From an uncultured Lachnospiraceae bacterium (GTDB taxonomy: Bacteria; Bacillota; Clostridia; Lachnospirales; Lachnospiraceae), in contig CANRMF010000006.1 in the NCBI GenBank assembly GCA_947631665.1, forward strand, positions 1 to 64,000: a DNA stretch of 64,000 nt. The letters are read 5' to 3'. Below the pieces are notes generated by a model. That model was not told where the DNA came from. It saw only the letters and a list, made by a program, of their open reading frames with translations, and made no database searches. The translations under genes and the position numbers were made by a program. Below, one piece after another: positions 30,552-38,818 of this stretch. Within the stretch, counting starts at the first letter, position 1; each line of letters starts with the position of its first letter.

Positions 30552-31478
30552 ATGTTAATGAAAGGACAGCAGAATCTCGAAATGGAGAAGTGGATTGAAA
30601 AGGGCGATGTGCTGATTGAGGCGCTGCCTTATATCCAGCGGTTTAACCGGAAAATTATTGTTGTAAAATATGGCGGAAGCGCAATGCTTGACGAGGATTT
30701 CATGCGGAGCGTCATTCAGGATATTACGCTGTTGAAACTGGTCGGATTTAAGCCGATTATCGTACATGGCGGTGGAAAAGCGATCAGCAGGCATATCGAC
30801 CGTCTCGGAATGGAAACGCAGTTTGTCAACGGATTGCGCGTGACCGACGAGGAAACGCTGGACGCGGCGGAGATGGTTTTAAACAGCGTGAATAAACGGC
30901 TTGTACAGATTGTGGAACAGCTTGGCGTCCGCGCAATCGGTATCAGCGGAAAAGACGGAAAACTGCTGACGGTGAAAAAGAAATTTTCCGGTAGCGAGGA
31001 TATCGGTTATGTCGGAGAGGTCACAGAGGTTCATGCGGATATTCTGTTAGACCTTTTGGAAAAAGATTTTCTTCCGATTGTGTGTCCGATTGGACTTGAC
31101 GACGAGTTTCATGGATATAATATCAATGCCGACGACGCGGCAAGCGCGATTGCAGAGGCGGTCAAAGCGGAAAAACTGGCGTTTCTTACGGATACCGAAG
31201 GCGTATATACAAATCCGGACGATCCGGGCGCGGTGATTTCTGAAATGACCTTGTCAGAGGCGCAGGAGCTCATTGACAACGGAACGATTGCGGGCGGTAT
31301 GCTTCCAAAAATTAAAAACTGTATGGACGCCATCAAAAACGGCGTGTCAAGAGTACATATTTTAGACGGACGGATTCCGCACAGTATTCTGCTCGAAATC
31401 TTTACAAATAAAGGAATCGGAACTGCAATTTTAGACGATGCGCAGGAAAAATTTTACAAAGAGGAATATTCCAAATAA
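30552..31478 (+). CDS. argB: Acetylglutamate kinase
   Basis: [71 protein letters not shown]; start 30552 (ORF track gives 30519). Confidence 0.95.
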   Translation: MLMKGQQNLEMEKWIEKGDVLIEALPYIQRFNRKIIVVKYGGSAMLDEDFMRSVIQDITLLKLVGFKPIIVHGGGKAISRHIDRLGMETQFVNGLRVTDEETLDAAEMVLNSVNKRLVQIVEQLGVRAIGISGKDGKLLTVKKKFSGSEDIGYVGEVTEVHADILLDLLEKDFLPIVCPIGLDDEFHGYNINADDAASAIAEAVKAEKLAFLTDTEGVYTNPDDPGAVISEMTLSEAQELIDNGTIAGGMLPKIKNCMDAIKNGVSRVHILDGRIPHSILLEIFTNKGIGTAILDDAQEKFYKEEYSK

Positions 31479-31504
31479 GACGATTGTCGGGGAGGAGAAG
31501 CTTC

Positions 31505-32686
31505 ATGAATGAAAAAGAATATATGGACATGGCAGAAAAATATATGATTCACGCTTACAACCGATTTCCGGTTGTGATTGAACGGGGAGAGGGCGTGCAT
31601 GTTTATGACACGCAGGGAAAGCAATATCTGGATTTTGCGGCAGGGATTGCGGTCTGCTCTCTGGGGCATCACCATAAAGAATATACAGAGGCGCTGAAAG
31701 AGCAGATGGATTTGATTATGCATACGTCCAATCTGTATTACAATGTTCCGGCAGTCGAGGCTGCAAAAAAACTGGTTCAGGCGACCGGATTAGAGAAGTG
31801 CTTTTTTACGAACAGCGGCGCGGAGGCAATCGAGGGCGCGTTTAAGACCGCAAAGCGTTACGCTTACGATAAAAACGGCGCGGGAGAATACGAAGTCATT
31901 GCGATGAAGCAGTCGTTTCATGGAAGAACGATGGGCGCGCTGGCGCTGACCGGAAATCCGCATTATCAGGAACCGTTCGGGCCGATGCTTGCGGGAATCC
32001 GTTATGCGGAGTTTAACAATCTTGAAAGTGTGAAAGCGCTTGTCAATGACAAAACCTGCGCGGTTATTTTAGAGGTAGTGCAGGGCGAGGGCGGAATTTA
32101 TCCTGCTACTGAAGAATTTGTCAGGGGAATCCGCGCGCTGTGTGACGAGAGAGATATTCTGATGATTTGCGATGAAATCCAGTGCGGCATGGGAAGAACC
32201 GGCACGATGTTTGCCTACCAGCAGTATGGCGTTCTGCCGGATATTGTTGCCTGCGCGAAAGCACTGGGCTGCGGAATTCCTGTCGGCGCGTTTGTTACAG
32301 GTAAAAAGTGCTGCGGCTCTTTAGTGCCGGGCGATCATGGCACGACCTACGGCGGCAATCCGTTAGCGGCAGCCGCAGTCAACAAGGTTTTTGAAATTTA
32401 TGAGAAGGAGCATCTGTTAGAACACGTCTGTCAGACAGGCGCTTACTTTGAACAGGAGCTTGATAAAATTGCAGCGGAATCTGACCATGTCACTGCCCGC
32501 AGGGGAAAAGGACTGATGCAGGGACTCGTGCTGAATGTTCCGGTCAGGGACGTCATTGACAGGGCACGCGAAAGGGGACTGCTCGTGATTTCTGCGGGAG
32601 AGAACGTACTCCGCATGGTGCCTCCGCTGATTGTCACAAAGAAAGACATCGACGAAATGATTGATATTTTGAGAAAATCTCTGTAA
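31505..32686 (+). CDS. argD: Acetylornithine aminotransferase
   Basis: YLDFAAGIAVCSLGHHH, FFTNSGAEAIEGAFKTAKRYA, ICDEIQCGMGRTG, HGTTYGGNPLAAAAVN. Confidence 0.94.
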   Translation: MNEKEYMDMAEKYMIHAYNRFPVVIERGEGVHVYDTQGKQYLDFAAGIAVCSLGHHHKEYTEALKEQMDLIMHTSNLYYNVPAVEAAKKLVQATGLEKCFFTNSGAEAIEGAFKTAKRYAYDKNGAGEYEVIAMKQSFHGRTMGALALTGNPHYQEPFGPMLAGIRYAEFNNLESVKALVNDKTCAVILEVVQGEGGIYPATEEFVRGIRALCDERDILMICDEIQCGMGRTGTMFAYQQYGVLPDIVACAKALGCGIPVGAFVTGKKCCGSLVPGDHGTTYGGNPLAAAAVNKVFEIYEKEHLLEHVCQTGAYFEQELDKIAAESDHVTARRGKGLMQGLVLNVPVRDVIDRARERGLLVISAGENVLRMVPPLIVTKKDIDEMIDILRKSL

Positions 32687-32724
32687 CTTTATAAAATTAA
32701 GTGAAACTTTACAAAATTAAGTGA
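32685..32724. repeat. 20-bp tandem duplication starting within the argD stop codon
   Basis: AACTTTATAAAATTAAGTGA / AACTTTACAAAATTAAGTGA. Confidence 0.85.
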
Positions 32725-32830
32725 AATTTACTTGTCGAATTGTTAAATCTATGTTATATGTCTATTTGGGTATGATAAAATTGGATTCTAAAAATGCAGA
32801 GTGTTTTTACGGATTTAGGAGAAAAAACAT

Positions 32831-34483
32831 ATGAATACTGAGTTTTATGTGCAGATTACCGAACTGCTCAGCGGACTTGCTTTATTTCTGTTCGGTATGA
32901 AGTATATGAGTGAGAATCTGCAGCAGGCAGCCGGAGAGAAACTGCGAACCTTTCTCGACCGATGTACGAAGAACAAATATATCGCAGTCTTGTTTGGTGC
33001 ATTGTTTACGGCGTTTATCCAGTCCTCCGGCGCGACGACAGTAATGGAGGTCGGTTTTGTCAATGCCGGAATTCTCACCTTAGAAAAGTCTATCGGGATT
33101 ACGTTCGGCGCCAATATCGGTACGACGATTACCTCTCAGCTCGTTTCTCTGAAACTGACCGCTGTTGCGCCGTTTATTATTTTCATCGGCGCAGTCGTGA
33201 TTATGTTTGGAAAAAAACCGCTGCTCAGAAAAATTGCGGCAGTGATTTTTGGATTTGGCGCGCTGTTTCAGGGCATCAACCTGATGACCGGATCGCTTCA
33301 GGGACTTGCCGGCTATCACACGATTCAGGAAATTTTCAAATTGATGGACGATCCGATTGTGGCGGTGCTGACCGGATTGATTTTGACGATTATCGTGCAG
33401 AGTTCTTCCGTAACCGTCAGTGTGCTGGTACTTCTGGCAGGAATCAGTTTAAGTTCTGGAGAACCATTGGTTTCCAGACTGATGTGTCTGTACTTTATAC
33501 TCGGCGCCAATATCGGCTCGTGCGCTCCTGCGGTTATGGCTTCCATCGGGGCAAGCCGGAACGCAAAGAGAACCGCATTTATCCATGTGATGTTTAATGT
33601 GGTCGGACTGGTGATTATCTCCGTAATTCTGGCAACACCGGCGCAGAGATATCTGATTGATTTTGTAAACTCCATCAGTACGTCAAACAAGCGTTTTGTT
33701 GCAAATGCAGATACGATATTTAAGACATTCCAGTGTATCATTCTGTTGCCATGCTCAAACCTGTTAATGAAGCTTTCCAAGAAGGTCATTCATGCGAGAG
33801 GACAGGAAGATGCGGACGACGATGTTATGACATTAAAATATATCGGAAGCACCGGTACGCAGACGCCGTCTGTCGTTATCGTTGAGGTTGTAAACGAGAT
33901 TGCCAGAATGGCAGGCATGGTAAAGGAAAATCTTGACGCCGCCATGATGGCGCTGCTCAGAAAAGACAAAAGCAACTCGGAAAAGATTTTTGCGCGTGAA
34001 AAATATATCGACTATCTAAGCCACAGGATTACCGAGTACATGGTAAAGGCAAACCAGTACGACATTCCGATTCACGACAGAAAACGTTTGGGCGGACTGT
34101 TTCATGTAGTCATTGATATTGAGCGTATCGGCGACCATGCGATTAACATTATGGAAGACGCCATCAAAGAGGAAAATACGCATATCAGATTTTCTGAAGA
34201 AGGAAAGCAGGAGATGATTGATATGTATGACAAAGTCGCGGAAATCTTTGAAAAGGCAATTCATATTTTTGTGACGATGGACAAGTCTGAGTTTGATGAA
34301 ATCAACAAATTAGAGGAAACGATTGACCAGATGCAGATTGATTTTCAGGAGTCGCATGTGGAACGAATGGCAAAAGAGCAGTGCTCGATTGAGGCAGGTC
34401 TGATTTTTACCGATTTGGTAATCGGACTGGAGAGAATTGCCGACCATTCCACGAATATTGCGTATTCCATCTTACAAAAGTAA
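32831..34483 (+). CDS. Na/Pi cotransporter family protein with C-terminal PhoU-like domain
   Basis: LALFLFGMKYMSENLQQAAGEKLR, AFIQSSGATTVMEVGFVNAG, IIVQSSSVTVSVLVLLA, FILGANIGSCAPAVMAS; PhoU-like VIDIERIGDHAINI. Confidence 0.92.
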   Translation: MNTEFYVQITELLSGLALFLFGMKYMSENLQQAAGEKLRTFLDRCTKNKYIAVLFGALFTAFIQSSGATTVMEVGFVNAGILTLEKSIGITFGANIGTTITSQLVSLKLTAVAPFIIFIGAVVIMFGKKPLLRKIAAVIFGFGALFQGINLMTGSLQGLAGYHTIQEIFKLMDDPIVAVLTGLILTIIVQSSSVTVSVLVLLAGISLSSGEPLVSRLMCLYFILGANIGSCAPAVMASIGASRNAKRTAFIHVMFNVVGLVIISVILATPAQRYLIDFVNSISTSNKRFVANADTIFKTFQCIILLPCSNLLMKLSKKVIHARGQEDADDDVMTLKYIGSTGTQTPSVVIVEVVNEIARMAGMVKENLDAAMMALLRKDKSNSEKIFAREKYIDYLSHRITEYMVKANQYDIPIHDRKRLGGLFHVVIDIERIGDHAINIMEDAIKEENTHIRFSEEGKQEMIDMYDKVAEIFEKAIHIFVTMDKSEFDEINKLEETIDQMQIDFQESHVERMAKEQCSIEAGLIFTDLVIGLERIADHSTNIAYSILQK

Positions 34484-34518
34484 ACGGTCTGCAAGGTATA
34501 AAGCGGGAATATTTGTAA

Positions 34519-34560
34519 AAAATAAACCAGTAGATAATTTTTCTACCGGTTTATTTTTTT
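34519..34560 (+). terminator. Intrinsic terminator downstream of the Na/Pi cotransporter
   Basis: AAATAAACCAGTAGA...TCTACCGGTTTATTTTTTT. Confidence 0.8.
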
Positions 34561-34577
34561 ATGTGGGGGTTTTAAGT

Positions 34578-35006
34578 ATGTGGGGAATTATTATTGCGCT
34601 GGTATCGGGCGCGCTGATGAGTATTCAGGGAGTGTTCAATACGGAGGTGACCAAAAACAGCAGTCTGTGGGCGGCAAATTCATGGGTGCAGCTGACCGCG
34701 TTTATTGTATGCGCTGCGGCGTGGCTTTTTACCGGAAGACAAAATATTACAGGAATATTTCATATCGACCATAAATATATGTTGTTAGGAGGAGTTATCG
34801 GCGCGTTTATCACGCTGACAGTCATCAAAAGCATGGACGCTTTAGGGCCTGCGCAGGCTGTCCTTCTGATTGTGGTTTCCCAGATAGCAGTTGCCTATTT
34901 AATCGAGGTTTTCGGAATGTTTGGCGTGGAGAAAGCAGCGTTTGAATGGAGTAAGCTTTTAGGATTGGCGCTTGCAATTAGTGGAATTTTCATTTTTCAG
35001 CGATAA
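34578..35006 (+). CDS. DMT-family transporter (DUF606/YdcZ-like)
   Basis: IIIALVSGALMSIQGVFNTEVTK...GGVIGAFITLTVIKSMDALGPAQAVLLIVVSQI; start at MWGIII, not the upstream ATG. Confidence 0.8.
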   Translation: MWGIIIALVSGALMSIQGVFNTEVTKNSSLWAANSWVQLTAFIVCAAAWLFTGRQNITGIFHIDHKYMLLGGVIGAFITLTVIKSMDALGPAQAVLLIVVSQIAVAYLIEVFGMFGVEKAAFEWSKLLGLALAISGIFIFQR

Positions 35007-35109
35007 AATTGTTATAATTTTGTAAGATTTTATTCTTGCGTCCGGGGTTTTTATTTTGTAAAATGGACTTGTACATTCATAGGGAAGCTCTGTTTTAGGA
35101 GATGAATGT

Positions 35110-35691
35110 ATGAGAAAAATATATTTTGTTGTTTTATTTTTACTAATTTCTATTTTGGCAGGCTGTAAAGACGAGGCCGTACAGGTTTCGCTATCTGATG
35201 AAACGGCGGCGGAGACGACTGCGGACAGGGAAAGTCCTTCCGATGCTCTGATATATGTCTATATCAGCGGCGCAGTCAAATCTCCCGGAGTGTATCCGGT
35301 GAAAGAGGGCACCCGTATTTTTTCCCTGATTGAGATGGCAGGGGGATTTACCAAAAAGGCGAGACGGGACTGTCTGAATCAGGCGGAGCCGGTCAGCGAC
35401 GGACAGACGGTGCACGTGATGTCCAAGCGGGAGTACCAAAGGAGCAAAAGTCAGAGCGGACAGACCGGAGATGAAACGCCGCGTGAAGCTGCGGATAAAA
35501 AAATCAATATCAATACCGCGTCAGAGCAGGAGTTGATGACGCTTCCGGGTATCGGTCAGGTCAAAGCGGCGGCCATTATGGAATACAGAGAAAAGAATGG
35601 TAATTTTACCGATGTAGAAAAGATTAAAGATGTCAGCGGCATCGGCGATTCTACATTTTCAAAGTTAGAGGGTATGATTACGATAAATTAG
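35110..35691 (+). CDS. comEA: ComEA-like helix-hairpin-helix DNA-binding protein with SLBB domain and N-terminal lipobox
   Basis: LAGC lipobox; IYVYISGAVKSPGVYPVKEGTRIFSLIEMAGGFT; KININTASEQELMTLPGIGQVKAAAIMEYR. Confidence 0.9.
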   Translation: MRKIYFVVLFLLISILAGCKDEAVQVSLSDETAAETTADRESPSDALIYVYISGAVKSPGVYPVKEGTRIFSLIEMAGGFTKKARRDCLNQAEPVSDGQTVHVMSKREYQRSKSQSGQTGDETPREAADKKININTASEQELMTLPGIGQVKAAAIMEYREKNGNFTDVEKIKDVSGIGDSTFSKLEGMITIN

Positions 35692-35704
35692 AAAGGGCGT
35701 TTTT

Positions 35705-36388
35705 ATGAAGGCTTTAGTTGTCGATGATGAAAAGTTGATTGTTAAGGGATTAAAGTTCAGTCTGGAGCAGGAAGGATATGAAGTGGACTGCGCTTATGAC
35801 GGGCAGGAGGCTGTGGATAAGGCGAAAGCAGGCTCTTATGACATTGTCCTTCTGGATTTAATGCTTCCTGTGTTTGATGGTTACGAGGTCTGCCAGCAGA
35901 TTCGTGAATTTTCGGATATGCCGATTATCATGCTGACGGCAAAAGGGGACGACATGGACAAAATTTTGGGATTGGAATATGGCGCTGACGACTATATTAC
36001 CAAACCGTTTAATATTTTAGAGGTGAAAGCCCGTATCAAAGCCATTACCCGCAGAAACAGGAAAAAGAACGCGGTAGTCTCCGCACCGAAGATTATTACT
36101 TCCGGAAACCTGAAACTTGACGTGGAAACCAAGCGGCTGTACATAAACGATCAGGAAATCCGTCTGACGGTCAAGGAATTTGACATCTTAAAGCTTTTAG
36201 CGGAAAATCCGGGAAAAATATACAGCAGAGAACAGCTTTTGACGCTGATTTGGGGCTCCAAAAATCCGGGAGACGCCAGAACAGTTGATGTAAATGTAAG
36301 AAGATTAAGGGAAAAGATTGAAGAAAATCCTGCCAAGCCTGAGTATGTGCATACAAAGTGGGGCATGGGTTACTACTTTCAGGGATAG
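35705..36388 (+). CDS. OmpR/PhoB-family response regulator
   Basis: KALVVDDEKLIVKGL, DIVLLDLMLPVFDGYE, GADDYITKPFNILEVKARI, winged helix VDVNVRRLREKIEENPAKPEYVHTKWGMGYYF. Confidence 0.95.
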   Translation: MKALVVDDEKLIVKGLKFSLEQEGYEVDCAYDGQEAVDKAKAGSYDIVLLDLMLPVFDGYEVCQQIREFSDMPIIMLTAKGDDMDKILGLEYGADDYITKPFNILEVKARIKAITRRNRKKNAVVSAPKIITSGNLKLDVETKRLYINDQEIRLTVKEFDILKLLAENPGKIYSREQLLTLIWGSKNPGDARTVDVNVRRLREKIEENPAKPEYVHTKWGMGYYFQG

Positions 36389-36392
36389 TTGA

Positions 36393-37883
36393 ATGAAAAA
36401 ATATTCAAAGGCGAACAAAGTACTAAGGAGCTTGAAATTCAGAGTTTTTACAGTCGTTGCTTTAACGGTGATTGTACCGACTCTGATTTCAAGCATATTT
36501 ATTTATCATATTGCGGTGAACAATTACTGCAATAAGCGGATAAACCGGTTTAAGGCCGGAAATACCGTTATCCAGAATACGGCGGATACGGCGCATTATT
36601 TTGATGAAAATGAAAATGAAGAAATTGCCGGCGACGTCCAACAGACAGACAATACAATCTTGCAGAATAATTCGCAGATTGAACATTTGTCTAAGGCTTA
36701 CGGGTGCAGAATTCAGATTATTAACGCAAAGAGCGTTATTTTATATGACAGCGGCAGCGATTCAGGAAAGACAAGCCTTGCGCAGATTGTTCAGGAAAGT
36801 CTGTCGGGAAAGTCTTTGGAAAAAGAGGCAGACGGTTACATGGAGTATGCCAATCCGGTGATGGTCAATTCCGAAAATTCTTCGGGAAAGACAGTGCTTG
36901 GCGTCATCTATACCAGTTATTCGCTGAAAGAGGTTCAGGAGTATCGCGAGGTGGTAGGCCGTTATGTCAGCATGACCGTCATTCTGATGATTATATTGGC
37001 GTTGCTGGCTGCATGGCTTTTGAGCATTTTGTTTACGAAACCGATTAAGCGGATTGAAAAATCCATTACCGAGCTGTCGCTTGGAAAGGAACTCCAGGAC
37101 GCCGAAACAAAAAAAGATTATGTCGAGCTGATGGAAATCAGCAGGGATTTCAAAGAACTGGTAGAACGCTGGACGACGCAGGTTCAATCACAGCAGGAAT
37201 TTGTTTCCAATGTTTCCCATGAATTGAAAACGCCGATTACCTCTATGAAAATTCTTGCCGATTCCCTACTGGGGCAGCAGGGAATGCCGGAGGAGTTGTA
37301 TCAGGAATTTTTACAGGATATTTCAAAGGAAATCGACCGCGAAAATGACATCATCACAGACCTTTTGGAACTGGTGCGCATGGAAAAATCCCAGACGGAA
37401 ATCACTATCTCCACAGCCAATATTAACGATATCGTGGAAATGGTATTAAAACGTCTGAAACCGATAGCAGAGGCAAAGAATATCGAACTGGTATTTGAGA
37501 GTTTCCGTCCGGTGGCTGCCGATGTTGATGAAGTCAAATTTTCCAGTGTGGTCAACAATCTGGTGGAAAATGCCATCAAGTACAATAATGAAGACGGGAC
37601 GGTGACCGTTTCCCTCAACTCTGACCATCAGTACTTTTATCTGAAGGTTACCGATACCGGCATTGGAATCGCCGAAGAAGATCAGGCAAGAGTATTTGAG
37701 CGGTTTTTCCGCGTAGACAAAGCGCGGGCAAGAGAAACCGGAGGCTCAGGTCTCGGACTTGCCATCACGAGAGAAATTATTTTAAAGCATCATGGTTCGA
37801 TTAAGGTGCATAGCAAAGAGGGAGAGGGCACGACTTTTATTGCAAGAATTCCGTTAAAATATATTCAGCAGGATAACTTATGA
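36393..37883 (+). CDS. Sensor histidine kinase (HAMP, HisKA, HATPase_c)
   Basis: FVSNVSHELKTPITSMKILADSLL, NLVENAIKYN, DTGIGIAEEDQARVFERFFRVDKARARETGGSGLGLAI. Confidence 0.95.
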   Translation: MKKYSKANKVLRSLKFRVFTVVALTVIVPTLISSIFIYHIAVNNYCNKRINRFKAGNTVIQNTADTAHYFDENENEEIAGDVQQTDNTILQNNSQIEHLSKAYGCRIQIINAKSVILYDSGSDSGKTSLAQIVQESLSGKSLEKEADGYMEYANPVMVNSENSSGKTVLGVIYTSYSLKEVQEYREVVGRYVSMTVILMIILALLAAWLLSILFTKPIKRIEKSITELSLGKELQDAETKKDYVELMEISRDFKELVERWTTQVQSQQEFVSNVSHELKTPITSMKILADSLLGQQGMPEELYQEFLQDISKEIDRENDIITDLLELVRMEKSQTEITISTANINDIVEMVLKRLKPIAEAKNIELVFESFRPVAADVDEVKFSSVVNNLVENAIKYNNEDGTVTVSLNSDHQYFYLKVTDTGIGIAEEDQARVFERFFRVDKARARETGGSGLGLAITREIILKHHGSIKVHSKEGEGTTFIARIPLKYIQQDNL

Positions 37884-38797
37884 GAAAAAGATTTCAATCA
37901 ATCATCAATTTTATATTCGTCTGTCTGCTGACCTGCGCGCTGTGCGGCTGCGGACAGGAACCCCCGAAAGAAAGCGGATTTTATGTGTATTGCGTCAATG
38001 CTGATTTTCATGGCGTTTCTACGGTTTTGGCAAAATTGGAAGCAGAAGGGGAAAACGGGCAGATTGAAGAACTTTTAAAACAGCTTCAGGAAGAACAGCC
38101 GAAAAAAGGCTGTATCAATGCTGTTCCCACCTCTGTAAAGGTACAGGGGTATTCCCTTACAGATAAGATATTGACCGTTGATTTTTCGGAAACTTATTAT
38201 GAGATTTCCGGACAGCAGGAGCGGTTGTGCAGAAGCGCCGTCGTGCTGACGATGGTTCAGCTTGATTTTGTCGACTCCGTTGCGTTTACGGTAGAAGGAC
38301 AGCCGTTGGTGATTGACGGTGAAATTGTGGAAGCGATGAATCACAATAACTTTGCTTCCGATATGGTCGGCGAAGAAGGCAGATTTGAGAAAACTGACTT
38401 AATTCTTTATTACGCCAATCAGGACGGTACGGCGCTGAAGGAATGTGAAAAGAAAGATGTCGCGCTTGACGGTATGTCGGTGGAGGAGCTGATTGTCCAC
38501 GAACTGATACAGGGGCCGGAAAAATCTGATGCGCTTGCGACACTGTCCAATCAGGTAAAGGTAAACAGCGTTACCACAGTGGACAATATCTGCTATGTGG
38601 ATTTCGCGCCGAATTTTCTTACGGAGCAGAGCATCGTTCCAAACCGGCTGGTCATTTATTCGATCGTCAACTCGATTTTGGAACTGACGGATATCAATCA
38701 GGTACAGATTACCGTAGATGGGGACGACAATCTTTTTTACCATGAAGATATTTCTCTGGCAAAACCGTTTACCCGCAATTTAGACCTTGTGGAATAA
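37880..38797 (+). CDS. Lipoprotein with two GerMN (sporulation/germination) domains
   Basis: Lipobox ALCGC; two GerMN-like halves (ILTVDFSETYYEISGQQERLCRSAVVLTM and ICYVDFAPNFLTEQSIVPNRLVIYSIVNSI); overlaps the HK by 4 nt. Confidence 0.85.
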   Translation: MRKRFQSIINFIFVCLLTCALCGCGQEPPKESGFYVYCVNADFHGVSTVLAKLEAEGENGQIEELLKQLQEEQPKKGCINAVPTSVKVQGYSLTDKILTVDFSETYYEISGQQERLCRSAVVLTMVQLDFVDSVAFTVEGQPLVIDGEIVEAMNHNNFASDMVGEEGRFEKTDLILYYANQDGTALKECEKKDVALDGMSVEELIVHELIQGPEKSDALATLSNQVKVNSVTTVDNICYVDFAPNFLTEQSIVPNRLVIYSIVNSILELTDINQVQITVDGDDNLFYHEDISLAKPFTRNLDLVE

Positions 38798-38818
38798 CAG
38801 ATAGGAGATTAGAAAACA

